From Deltaproteobacteria bacterium (GTDB lineage: Bacteria > Desulfobacterota > DSM-4660 > Desulfatiglandales > HGW-15): DNA of 12,644 nucleotides. This document shows, piece after piece, positions 1 through 6,780 of the stretch. Each line of letters starts with the position of its first letter. The stretch's first letter is position 1. The notes under the pieces are model-generated. The model saw only the letters and a list, made by a program, of their open reading frames with translations. It did not search any database and had not been told where the DNA came from. Position numbers and translations under genes: made by a program. The stretch lies in the NCBI GenBank assembly GCA_016926135.1, contig JAFGPH010000368.1, positions 1 to 12,644 of the forward strand, given 5' to 3'.

Positions 1-963
1 GGCACCGCGCCCGGCCAGCTCCAGCGCATACACCCGGCCCAGCCCCCCTCCCGCACCGGTCACGATCGCCACCCTGCCGTCAAAACGCACGGCGCCGCGC
101 GTCGCCCTCTGCGCCAGTTCCTCTCTGCTCAACCACTCCACCACCCCGCGGTCGATGACCACTTCACCGGTTTCTCCATTCACGGTTCTAAAGAGGCCGC
201 GGCCCTCTTCCAGCTTCCAGATCTGGGTCTTGACGGGGGTTCCCGGATAGAGGGTCCTGGAGAAACGGGTTCTAAAACGCCTCATCCGTTCGGGCTCGCC
301 CGGAAAAAGCCGCTGGATCACGGCCCTGCAGGCGTACCCGTGCGTGCAGAGTCCGTGCATGATGGGCCTTTCAAAGCCGCTGGCCCTGGCAAAGTCGGGA
401 TCCACATGGAGTTGGAAGATATCCCCTGAGAGGCGGTAGAGCAAAGGCTGGTTCGGGGACGTGACCTCGTATTGCTCGAAGTCCGGTGTCCTTTCAGGGA
501 ACTCTGCGGTCTCCCGGGGTGCGCCCTCCCCCCCGAAGCCTCCGTCCAGCCGGCAGAAGAGGGTGAAAACGTTCGTAAAGAGCTTCTGGCCGTTGGAATG
601 GTAGGTGTCGGCCTCGGCAACCAGCACGGCACCCCTGTCCTTGCCCTTGTCGTAGATGCGGGTGACGGCCCCTTCCGTCGTGAGGGTGCCCTCGGAGGGG
701 ATGGGATTGTGAAAGATGATGTCCTGTTCACCGTGGAGGATGCCTGCCAGGTTGACCTCGGCCGTGAGGGCAACGCTGGCCAGGAATTCGAAGACGCTGC
801 CGATGGAGAAACTGGGGATCACCTTCAGGCGCGCCTCGTAGCAGTACTCGAGGTCATCAAACCCGGCCCCGACGCCCAGGGCATAGAGAACCACATCCTT
901 CCAGGTATATTCCTTGGTCAAGGGACCGATCTTTTTCCCGATCACACTCAGGTTCAGGGCCAT
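1..963 (-). CDS. MaoC-type enoyl-CoA hydratase 2 / short-chain dehydrogenase fusion (MFE-2-like), 3' end cut by window edge
   Basis: Read on the minus strand from ATG at 963, this frame stays open for 321 codons to the edge. AGGAGG lies 6 nt before the ATG. Residues 1-280 form a double hot-dog hydratase like that of peroxisomal multifunctional enzyme 2 (LHGEQ near 76-80, GGFGGE near 141-146). The hydratase motif is YRLSGDIFQLHVDP, with the catalytic Asp181 and His186 kept at normal spacing; the usual Asn-Pro between them is Phe-Gln. From about residue 292 an SDR domain begins (RFDGRVAIVTGAGGGLGR; TGxxxGxG at 302-309), closely matching the MFE-2 dehydrogenase. The predicted role is hydration of trans-2-enoyl-CoA to 3-hydroxyacyl-CoA, then oxidation to 3-ketoacyl-CoA, in the cytoplasm. 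In eukaryotic MFE-2 the dehydrogenase comes first; here the hydratase does. Any further C-terminal domain, such as SCP2, lies outside the window. The upstream neighbour is a racemase-like gene 131 bp away on the same strand. Confidence 0.85.
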   Translation of the reverse strand, partial: MALNLSVIGKKIGPLTKEYTWKDVVLYALGVGAGFDDLEYCYEARLKVIPSFSIGSVFEFLASVALTAEVNLAGILHGEQDIIFHNPIPSEGTLTTEGAVTRIYDKGKDRGAVLVAEADTYHSNGQKLFTNVFTLFCRLDGGFGGEGAPRETAEFPERTPDFEQYEVTSPNQPLLYRLSGDIFQLHVDPDFARASGFERPIMHGLCTHGYACRAVIQRLFPGEPERMRRFRTRFSRTLYPGTPVKTQIWKLEEGRGLFRTVNGETGEVVIDRGVVEWLSREELAQRATRGAVRFDGRVAIVTGAGGGLGRVYALELAGRGA

Positions 964-1094
964 CACCGTCCTCCTGTTCCGGATTCTCCTTACTGCTTAT
1001 CGTAGCGCAGCGACGATCCCGCCCGTGTTTGGCGGTACCCCCTGCTGTCCCCTTGTCCTCCGACCTCTGGCTCTTCCATGCTGACCTCCGAGGC

Positions 1095-2315
1095 TCAGAC
1101 CTCTGCGGCTCCGGCCTCTCTCTTCCCTCCCACATGCAACGTCCCCTTGTCCACCAGACCCTGAATCCGGTCCGGTGGGTAGCCCATCCCCTTCAGGATC
1201 TCCACCGAGTCCTCCCCCACTGCCGGTGCCGGATCCGGTGCGTCGGGCTTCGAAAGAGAGAACTTGATGGGAATGCCGAGTCCCCTCAGCCGGGATCCCC
1301 CTTCCTGCTTCAGTTCCAGGATCATCTCTCTTGCCTTCAGGTGGGGGTCCTCTTCCAGGTCTTCCGTCCCATGGACAGGGCTGAGGCAGATGTCGTGGGC
1401 CTCTGCAAGCCTCATCCACTCATCCCTCGTTCTCTCCATGAAAAGGGAGACCACCTCTCGCCGGACCCTCTTGCCCTCTTCCCCTGCGGCGAGATGGCCG
1501 GAAATCCATTCTTCCCTGTCCACCGCCCGACAGAAATTCATCCAGAATTTAGGCTCCAGCGCCCCCAGGGCGACATACTTGCCGTCCGAGCAGGCGTAGA
1601 GACCGTAGCATGGAAAGTCCCCGCTCAGGAGATCGACCCCCTTGGATTGCCGGCTCTGACCCCAGTGCTGGCTGAGTTGAAGGGTGAGCAGGGGTAGGAC
1701 CCCATCCACCATGGACACATCGACATGCTGTCCCGTCCCGGTCTTTTCCCTATGCCAGAGGCTGGCCAGGCAAGCGATCACGGTCATGTAGCTTCCCCCC
1801 GCCACATCCGCCATTTGAAAATCGGGCAGGACAGGCCGATCTCCGGCCTTGTTCCGGGAAAGAAGCCCGGCCCACGAGATGTAGTTGATGTCGTGGCCGG
1901 CCCTCTGCGCGTAGGGTCCGGCCTGTCCGAACCCCGTGAGAGAGACGTAGATGATCCTGGGATTGTGGACTGCCGCTTCACGGTGGGCAAGGCCCATCCT
2001 CTCCATGACCCCGGGCCGGAACTGCTCGACCAGGATGTCCGCGGTTTTTACAAGATCGAAAAAAACGGATCGGCCCGCCGGCTCCTTCAGGTCCAATCCC
2101 AGGCTCTTCTTGGACCGGTTGAGGGCCAGATAGGATGTCGATTCCTCCCCCATGAACGGGGGCAGGTAATGGATCAGGTCAGGGTTGCGCGGGTGCTCGA
2201 TCCGGATCACTTCAGCACCAAGATCTCCGAGGAGCATGGTTGCCAGGGGACCCGGATAGAGCGTGGTCAGATCGATGACCCGGATGCCTCCCAGCGGACC
2301 CCTCCGTTTCTCCAT
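1095..2315 (-). CDS. CaiB/BaiF family III protein, alpha-methylacyl-CoA racemase-like
   Basis: The protein has 406 residues if started at ATG 2315, which has AAGGGG 6 nt upstream and begins MEKRRGPLGGIRVIDLTTLY, the usual family N-terminus. The frame stays open to 2405, but the extra 30 residues look non-homologous. Family hallmarks are LYPGPLATMLLGDLGAEVIRIE (positions 19-40), NRSKKSLGLDL and SLTGFGQAGPYAQRAGHDINY. CoA-transferases of this family use one Asp to carry CoA. Racemases (AMACR, mycobacterial MCR) use His126, Asp156 and Glu241, in the motifs AGHDxNY, an Asp before GGS, and GAxEPxF. All three appear here at His141, Asp170 (MADVAGGS) and Glu254 (GALEPKFW) with nearly identical spacing. 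A 2-methylacyl-CoA epimerase role is therefore favoured; a CoA-transferase activity remains possible. The gene precedes the MFE-2-like fusion on the same strand, which fits branched-chain acyl-CoA degradation. Confidence 0.85.
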   Translation of the reverse strand: MEKRRGPLGGIRVIDLTTLYPGPLATMLLGDLGAEVIRIEHPRNPDLIHYLPPFMGEESTSYLALNRSKKSLGLDLKEPAGRSVFFDLVKTADILVEQFRPGVMERMGLAHREAAVHNPRIIYVSLTGFGQAGPYAQRAGHDINYISWAGLLSRNKAGDRPVLPDFQMADVAGGSYMTVIACLASLWHREKTGTGQHVDVSMVDGVLPLLTLQLSQHWGQSRQSKGVDLLSGDFPCYGLYACSDGKYVALGALEPKFWMNFCRAVDREEWISGHLAAGEEGKRVRREVVSLFMERTRDEWMRLAEAHDICLSPVHGTEDLEEDPHLKAREMILELKQEGGSRLRGLGIPIKFSLSKPDAPDPAPAVGEDSVEILKGMGYPPDRIQGLVDKGTLHVGGKREAGAAEV

Positions 2316-2415
2316 CGGCAGCCCCTTGAATTGAAATCGAAGGTGATGCACATATTGGCAAGGACCTTCCTTCAAGTCAAAGGAAATGTGGAGACCGCAA
2401 ATCACAAGGGCCTTT

Positions 2416-2474
2416 CAGCAATGGCGTTCTTTGAGCACGAAGGCCACAGGGGGATGGTCTCTCAGCGCCGCAAC
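2416..2474. repeat. dispersed palindromic element, copy A (partial)
   Basis: About 55 of 58 positions match copy B at 2661-2718, including the core AGCACGAAGGCCACAGGGGG and the end GATGGTCTCTC followed by CCGCA. It carries only the central and right part of the element; the left arm found in copy B is not recognisable upstream. No open frame or transposase accompanies it. It looks like a non-autonomous MITE- or REP-like sequence, which is inference. Confidence 0.75.
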
Positions 2475-2628
2475 TGATCTTGATCCTCTGCCCATTACCG
2501 CCCCGCAATATCGAAATTCTTACCATTGCAGGGACAGGGCTGTAGCCCGTTTCAGGGGTCGCAGCCTGGGGCTGCTTGTGGAAAATGCAGAACCCTGGTC
2601 CCGTGTTGGAGGCATGGGAGGAATAGTT

Positions 2629-2716
2629 GCGGCCTGTACGACCATCCCCCAAGGCCCTCACAGCAATGGCGTTTTTTGAGCACGAAGGCCACAGGGGGAT
2701 GGTCTCTCGGGGCCGC
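2629..2716. repeat. dispersed palindromic element, copy B (most complete)
   Basis: The left arm (2629-2656) reads GCGGCC, TGTAC, GACCATCCCCC, AA, GGCC. The right arm (2687-2716) reads GGCC, ACA, GGGGGATGGTC, TCTCG, GGGCCGC. The outer GCGGCC, the central GACCATCCCCC and the inner GGCC blocks are complementary, so the unit can form a long interrupted hairpin with a 30-nt apical part. Within that part CTCA and TGAG can pair further. The right half repeats copy A at 2416-2474. Confidence 0.75.
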
Positions 2717-2727
2717 ACAACATCCGG

Positions 2728-2756
2728 TTGACAAGTTGCCCCAAAGGCCATACATT
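2728..2756 (+). promoter_or_regulatory. sigma-70-type promoter for gmhA
   Basis: A perfect TTGACA at 2728-2733 is followed after exactly 17 bp by TACATT at 2751-2756 (4 of 6 to TATAAT). It sits just after repeat copy B and would start transcription near 2763, about 20 nt before the GTG start of gmhA. The assignment rests on consensus and spacing only. Confidence 0.55.
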
Positions 2757-2782
2757 CTGATAACTTAAATCCATAACGGACG

Positions 2783-3385
2783 GTGCGGGAAAAAAGGTTG
2801 GACAAAATCATCCAAAAGGCCCTGCGGGAAAGCGTCAGGGCAAAGGAAGAATTCATCGCGGAAAACGGCCAGAAGGTCGTTCTCCTTGCAGAGAAGATCG
2901 CCCTTGCCTTTACCAATGACCGTAAGCTGATGCTCTGCGGCAACGGGGGAAGCGCGGCCGACGCCCAGCACGTGGCCGCCGAGTTCGTGAACCGTTTTCT
3001 CCTTGAGAGGCCCCCCCTTCCCGCGCTCGCCCTGACCACCGACACCTCCGTCTTGACGAGTGTGGCGAACGACTACTCCTTTGAAGAGGTCTTTGCCAAG
3101 CAGATCAAGGCCCTTGGCACGGAGGGGGATGTGCTCCTGGCCATCAGCACGAGCGGTAAATCCCCGAACATCCTCTCCGCTGTCCGGACTGCCAGGAATA
3201 TGGGAATTTACAGTGCCGTGCTGACCGGAGGAGACGGAGGCCCGCTCACAAAACTGGCAGACCTCTTTCTGGTCGCACGGGGAGCCTCCACCCCGAGGAT
3301 TCAGGAGACCCACATCTTCGCGGGTCACCTGATCTGCCAACTGGTGGATCACATCCTGTTTCAAACGACGCCCGGGGGCGGATGA
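2783..3385 (+). CDS. gmhA: phosphoheptose (sedoheptulose-7-phosphate) isomerase
   Basis: This 200-residue SIS-domain protein has the length usual for GmhA. It converts sedoheptulose 7-phosphate to D-glycero-D-manno-heptose 7-phosphate, the first step of ADP-heptose synthesis for lipopolysaccharide inner core, in the cytoplasm. The sugar-phosphate loop is LCGNGGSAADAQHVAAEF (51-68), and the second SIS motif is AISTSGKSPNIL (120-131). The zinc and active-site residues known from the Burkholderia enzyme (His64, Glu68, Gln175, His183) appear as His63, Glu67, Gln174 and His182 with the same spacing. GTG at 2783 is the first possible start after an in-frame stop at 2774. Its ribosome site is weak (only GGA nearby), so TTG at 2798 is an alternative. 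It is the first gene after the promoter at 2728 and is followed by the next gene after 22 bp. No other heptose-pathway gene is in the window. Confidence 0.9.
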   Translation: MREKRLDKIIQKALRESVRAKEEFIAENGQKVVLLAEKIALAFTNDRKLMLCGNGGSAADAQHVAAEFVNRFLLERPPLPALALTTDTSVLTSVANDYSFEEVFAKQIKALGTEGDVLLAISTSGKSPNILSAVRTARNMGIYSAVLTGGDGGPLTKLADLFLVARGASTPRIQETHIFAGHLICQLVDHILFQTTPGGG

Positions 3386-3407
3386 AATTGCGACGAGGGT
3401 TATAGTC

Positions 3408-4358
3408 ATGTCCGAATATGAACCGTTGTCCCTTGACAGGGTCAAGACCTATACCTTGAAGGAGAGGGAAAGCAAGGTCCGACTCGACGACCTCGGGGAA
3501 CCCTGGAGCCAGGGAGGAGACATGCGGCTCTGGCTCCGTTCCCTCCCCCGCACCCTGGCAGCGGACACCCTGAGAAGGGTTGCGGACCGCCTGGTACAGG
3601 CGACCCGTTCCGGGAAGATGGTCATCCTGGCCATGGGCGCGCACGGGATCAAGGTGGGTCTCAATCCCGTCATCCTGGACCTGATGGAACGCGGCGTCAT
3701 CCGGGCCCTCGCCATGAATGGGGCCTGCATTATCCATGACGCTGAACTGGCCATGGCGGGGCATACGTCCGAGGACGTTCCCGCCCAGTTGGGGGAAGGC
3801 AGGTTCGGCATGGCCGAAGAGACGGGCCGGTTCCTCAATGAGGCCATCCGCGACGGCGCCCGAAAGGGCATAGGGCTGGGCAAGGCGGTGGGCGCCATGT
3901 TGGCCGGAGAGGGGTTTCCTTACAGCCATTACAGCCTCCTGGCCCAGGCCTATCAGTGGAAACTCCCCGTCACGGTGCACGTCGCCGTGGGTACGGATAT
4001 CATCCATGCACATCCCCATGCAGACGGCGCGGCCATAGGCAAGACATCCCATCTGGATTTTCGGATTTTTGCCGGCCTCGTTTCCAGACTGGAAGCAGGG
4101 GTTTTCATCAACCTGGGCTCTGCGGTCATCATGCCGGAGGTCTTTCTGAAGGCCCTTTCCCTGGCGCGAAACCTCGGACACGAGGTGAAGAACTTCACCA
4201 CCGTCAACATGGACTTCATCCGGCATTACCGACCCATGACCAATGTGGTGGAGCGCCCTACCCGGGAAGGCGGCGAGGGTCACCATCTGGTGGGGCACCA
4301 CGAGATCATGTTTCCCCTGCTGGCCGCGGCCGTCATCGAAGGGCTGGCAGGCGAATAG
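3408..4358 (+). CDS. conserved protein of unknown function, possibly deoxyhypusine-synthase-like fold
   Basis: The start is ATG 3408, with GAGGG 8-9 nt upstream, 22 bp after gmhA; the protein has 316 residues. I know sequences of this type from other Desulfobacterota but not a proven function. Visible blocks are MVILAMGAHGIKVGLNPVI (71-89), NGACIIHDAELAMAGHTSED (104-123), GTDIIHAHPHADGAAIG (195-211), GVFINLGSAVIMPEVF (231-246), TTVNMDFIRHYRPMTNVV (264-281) and GHHEIMFPLLAAAVIEGL (296-313). The glycine-rich block followed later by a FPLL-A helix faintly recalls deoxyhypusine synthase and its NAD-binding fold. However, the catalytic lysine segment (GGGxxKHH) has no counterpart, so that enzyme activity is not claimed. 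The clustered histidines (HAHPH at 200-204, HH at 292-293, HH at 297-298) could bind metal. There is no signal peptide or membrane segment, so it is likely cytoplasmic. Tight linkage to gmhA hints at sugar-phosphate chemistry, which is inference only. Confidence 0.85.
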   Translation: MSEYEPLSLDRVKTYTLKERESKVRLDDLGEPWSQGGDMRLWLRSLPRTLAADTLRRVADRLVQATRSGKMVILAMGAHGIKVGLNPVILDLMERGVIRALAMNGACIIHDAELAMAGHTSEDVPAQLGEGRFGMAEETGRFLNEAIRDGARKGIGLGKAVGAMLAGEGFPYSHYSLLAQAYQWKLPVTVHVAVGTDIIHAHPHADGAAIGKTSHLDFRIFAGLVSRLEAGVFINLGSAVIMPEVFLKALSLARNLGHEVKNFTTVNMDFIRHYRPMTNVVERPTREGGEGHHLVGHHEIMFPLLAAAVIEGLAGE

Positions 4359-4360
4359 AG

Positions 4361-4390
4361 GGCTCAAGGCGCAGGGTGCACGGCTCAAGG
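4361..4390. repeat. short direct repeat GGCTCAAGG x2
   Basis: GGCTCAAGG occurs at 4361-4369 and again at 4382-4390 in the 71-bp gap before the FmdB gene. It resembles simple repeated spacer sequence rather than a protein-binding site; no function is claimed. Confidence 0.4.
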
Positions 4391-4429
4391 AAGAAAAAAG
4401 AACAAATCAGGAAAGGAAGGTAGGATTTT

Positions 4430-4648
4430 ATGCCCATATACGAATACCAGTGCAAGAAGTGTCGGAAGGAATTCGAGTGCATCGTTCTGGGAGATGAGAG
4501 CTCGGTCACCTGCCCCGACTGTAACGGCAAGAAGGTCGAACGGCTCCTCTCGTCGTGCAGCTTCAAGAGCAGCGGCAAATACTCTTCATCGGCCGCCTCA
4601 TCCGGCTGCGCCAGTTGCAGCGGCGGCACCTGCAGCACATGCCATTGA
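4430..4648 (+). CDS. FmdB-type zinc-ribbon protein
   Basis: This is a 72-residue protein. Its N-terminus MPIYEYQCKKCRKEFE is the FmdB (CxxC_CxxC_SSSS) family signature. Cys8, Cys11, Cys28 and Cys31 form a zinc ribbon. The family was named after a putative regulator next to formamidase, but its molecular role is not established. After the ribbon comes VERLLSSCSFKSSGKYSSS, typical of the family, then a short tail with four more cysteines (60, 63, 68, 71), ending in His. The ATG at 4430 is preceded by AGGAAGG and TAGGA. It lies 71 bp after the preceding gene and 119 bp before ispF, in the same direction. A 19-bp-stem palindrome begins 16 bp after its stop codon. Confidence 0.88.
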   Translation: MPIYEYQCKKCRKEFECIVLGDESSVTCPDCNGKKVERLLSSCSFKSSGKYSSSAASSGCASCSGGTCSTCH

Positions 4649-4664
4649 AAAAATGGAGGATTGA

Positions 4665-4746
4665 AGTGGTGGAGTAATGGAGTGATGGTGAAGAAGGAAT
4701 TCTTTCTCTCTCGCCCAGTACTCCAACACTCCATTACTCCACTACT
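4665..4746. repeat. 'GGAGT' inverted repeat between the FmdB gene and ispF
   Basis: Arm 4665-4683 (AGTGGTGGAGTAATGGAGT) pairs with 4728-4746 (ACTCCATTACTCCACTACT) at 18 of 19 positions. The 44-nt centre contains an A/T-rich small palindrome around GAATTC (4697-4702). It may act as an RNA hairpin that ends or stabilises transcripts, but there is no T-tract of the intrinsic-terminator kind. A related element lies at 6781-6853. Confidence 0.75.
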
Positions 4747-4767
4747 CCATTCTTTGTCGGAGTCGCC

Positions 4768-5259
4768 ATGTTCCGCATCGGTTTCGGATATGACGCCCAT
4801 CGCCTCGTGGAGGGGCGAGACCTCGTTCTGGGGGGTGTCAGGATTTCCCATCCCTTCGGGCTTCTGGGCCACTCGGATGCGGATGTGCTCACCCATGCGA
4901 TCATGGACGGCCTCCTCGGCGCCCTCGGAAAGGGAGACATCGGCAGGCACTTCCCCGACACCGATCCGTCTTACAAAGACATGGAAAGCCTGCTGTTGCT
5001 TCGCCGGGTGATGGAGTGGGTGAGAGAGGGAGGTTTCGCGGTCAACAACCTGGACTGCACGATTGTCGCCGAAAGGCCCAGGCTTTCCCCTCACATTCCC
5101 GGCATGAAGGAAAAACTGGCCCAAAGCCTTGGTGTCCCGGCCCAGCGGATCAACATCAAGGCCACCACGTGCGAGGGCATGGGTTTCTGCGGAAGGGAAG
5201 AGGGGATCGAGGCCTATGCCGTGGTCTCGCTGGTCGCCGCGAGTGTCCCGCTCCCTTAA
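4768..5259 (+). CDS. ispF: 2-C-methyl-D-erythritol 2,4-cyclodiphosphate synthase
   Basis: This 163-residue protein matches the IspF family in length. It cyclises 4-diphosphocytidyl-methylerythritol 2-phosphate to the cyclodiphosphate, releasing CMP, in the non-mevalonate isoprenoid pathway. It normally works as a cytoplasmic trimer. The N-terminal RIGFGYDAHRL gives zinc ligands Asp9 and His11, and the third ligand is His43 in GHSDADVLTHAIMD, as in E. coli (8, 10, 42). The FPDTDP loop is at 62-67. The substrate-binding block near the C-terminus, normally ATTTEKLGFTG, reads ATTCEGMGFCG (132-142); the conserved Glu is kept but the Thr and Lys neighbours are changed. The ATG at 4768 has GGAG 5 nt upstream. 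The usual partner ispD is not in the window; cysS follows after 57 bp, a common bacterial neighbour. Confidence 0.95.
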   Translation: MFRIGFGYDAHRLVEGRDLVLGGVRISHPFGLLGHSDADVLTHAIMDGLLGALGKGDIGRHFPDTDPSYKDMESLLLLRRVMEWVREGGFAVNNLDCTIVAERPRLSPHIPGMKEKLAQSLGVPAQRINIKATTCEGMGFCGREEGIEAYAVVSLVAASVPLP

Positions 5260-5316
5260 TGCAATCATTCATATCATGATCACTTGCATCTCACCACAGA
5301 GTCACGGAGATCATCC

Positions 5317-6774
5317 ATGTCTATCAGGCTTTACAACACCGCAACCCACATGAAAGAGGACTTCCATCCCCTTCTGCCGGGCAAGGCAGGCATTTACGTC
5401 TGCGGCGTTACGGTCTATGACCTCTGCCATATCGGTCATGCCCGATCGGCCATCGTTTTCGACGTGCTGGCGAGGTACCTGCGGGCCCGCGGCTATGAAG
5501 TAACCTATGTGCGGAATTTCACCGACATCGACGACAAGATCATCGACAGGGCAAGGAGCGTGGGAAAAGAGACTTCCCTCCTTGCCCAGGAGTACATCGA
5601 CGCCTTCTATGAGGACATGGATCGCATCGGCGTGCTCAAGGCGGACCACGAGCCCCGCGCCACCGAGCACATCGAAGGCATGATCGAGATGATCCGAACC
5701 CTCATGGACAAGGGAGTTGCCTATCTGGAGGGCGGTGATGTGTTCTATTCCGTGACCCGCTTCGACAGCTATGGCGCGCTCTCCGGCAGGAAGCTGGATG
5801 AGATGAAGGCAGGCAGCAGGATCGCCGTGGATGACAGGAAAAGGCACCCCATGGACTTCGTCCTCTGGAAGGGGGCAAAACCGGGTGAGCCCAGGTGGTC
5901 GAGCCCGTGGGGTCCCGGCCGTCCGGGTTGGCATATCGAATGCTCGGTCATGAGCAGCCACTTCCTGGGGACGACCTTTGATATCCACGGAGGAGGCAGG
6001 GATCTCCTCTTCCCCCACCACGAGAACGAAAGGGCACAGGCCGTGGCGGCCAACGGCGGCGGGTTTGCCCGTTACTGGGTGCACAACGGCTTCGTCACGG
6101 TGGAGTCGGAGAAGATGTCCAAGTCCCTGGGCAACTTCCTTACTATCCGGGATGCCCTCAAAATCTATCACCCTGAGGTGCTGCGCCTCTTTCTGCTCTC
6201 CAAGCATTACAGGAGCCCTCTGGATTTCTCCAGAACGGCGGTCCTGGAATTCCAGTCCGGTCTGGTCCGCATATACAGGACCCTCCAGAGGCTGGAGGAG
6301 ATCCTCGGGCCTCCCCCGACCGACGAAAGCCTTTTGGAAAAGGAGCGACTGTCCGGGGGACTGGACACCCCCTTCCTGGAACAGGCGGCCAGGGTCATGG
6401 ACGATGACCTCAACACGGCGGGTGCGATCGGGCTCCTCTTTGAAAAGGTGAAGGAGATGAATCGCTCCATGGACGCTCTCACCGGCGGGTCGGAAGGCGA
6501 GATCCTCTCCCGGCTCCGGGCCGATCGCAGCGAACTCCTGGCCTTTGCCGGCGTGCTGGGCTTGCTGCGGCAAAGGCCCGGCGATTTCTTCCGTGAGGCG
6601 TCCTCCCCGGAGCCGCCCTTGCCTGAAGAGGACATCGAGCGACTCATCGAGGAACGCGCAAGGGCGAGGGCGGAAAAGAGATGGACCGACGCAGACGCCC
6701 TCCGGGACCGGCTCAAGGAAAAGGGGATCATCCTGGAAGACGGACCCAAGGGCACGAGTTGGAGGACAACCTGA
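5317..6774 (+). CDS. cysS: cysteinyl-tRNA synthetase
   Basis: This class Ia aminoacyl-tRNA synthetase charges tRNA-Cys in the cytoplasm. The start ATG 5317 (MSIRLYNTAT) has GGAG 7 nt upstream. The frame could be extended to a TTG at 5284, but those 11 residues are not family-like. The product is 485 residues, normal for the family. The HIGH motif is HIGHA at 38-42, and KMSKS is at 266-270. Zinc ligands Cys29, Cys209 (WHIECSVM), His234 and Glu238 (FPHHENE) are all present, three of them at the same numbers as in E. coli. The segment RWTDADALRDRLKEKGIILED near the C-terminus is the typical anticodon-binding end. The 57 bp between ispF and cysS contains CACCACAGAGTCACGGAGA, a sequence often seen as intergenic filler, which here also supplies the ribosome site. 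Confidence 0.97.
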   Translation: MSIRLYNTATHMKEDFHPLLPGKAGIYVCGVTVYDLCHIGHARSAIVFDVLARYLRARGYEVTYVRNFTDIDDKIIDRARSVGKETSLLAQEYIDAFYEDMDRIGVLKADHEPRATEHIEGMIEMIRTLMDKGVAYLEGGDVFYSVTRFDSYGALSGRKLDEMKAGSRIAVDDRKRHPMDFVLWKGAKPGEPRWSSPWGPGRPGWHIECSVMSSHFLGTTFDIHGGGRDLLFPHHENERAQAVAANGGGFARYWVHNGFVTVESEKMSKSLGNFLTIRDALKIYHPEVLRLFLLSKHYRSPLDFSRTAVLEFQSGLVRIYRTLQRLEEILGPPPTDESLLEKERLSGGLDTPFLEQAARVMDDDLNTAGAIGLLFEKVKEMNRSMDALTGGSEGEILSRLRADRSELLAFAGVLGLLRQRPGDFFREASSPEPPLPEEDIERLIEERARARAEKRWTDADALRDRLKEKGIILEDGPKGTSWRTT

Positions 6775-6780
6775 AAACCT

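Larger units (their letters stand above)
2316..2782. other. divergent intergenic region with repeats and promoter
   Basis: This 467-bp region separates the leftward racemase-like gene from the rightward gmhA. It holds two copies of a palindromic element (2416-2474 and 2629-2716) and a sigma-70-type promoter for gmhA (2728-2756). The roughly 155 bp between the copies contains short GC-rich palindromes (GGGCTGTAGCCC near 2541 and GCAGCCTGGGGCTGC near 2563). Open frames here are short, overlap the repeats and resemble no protein I know, so I call no gene. Confidence 0.6.

Noticed and set aside
2352..2380. Minus-strand promoter for the racemase-like gene (TTGACT at 2380-2375)
   Set aside because: No acceptable -10 element lies at 16-18 bp; the best hexamer matches only 3 of 6.
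2316..2405. N-terminal extension of the racemase-like protein to ATG 2405
   Set aside because: The 30 extra residues do not look like the family; ATG 2315 has a ribosome site and begins at the expected family N-terminus.
2377..3045. Minus-strand frames across the 2400-2760 repeats and gmhA
   Set aside because: They are built from repeat sequence plus the antisense of gmhA; the similar peptides they yield reflect the DNA repeat, not conserved proteins.
4697..4702. GAATTC palindrome in the centre of the 4665-4746 hairpin as a binding site
   Set aside because: A single 6-bp palindrome is expected by chance and has no supporting context beyond the hairpin centre.
5284..5316. Upstream TTG start for cysS
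   Set aside because: ATG 5317 has GGAG at good spacing, and the zinc-ligand and KMSKS numbering then matches E. coli almost exactly.
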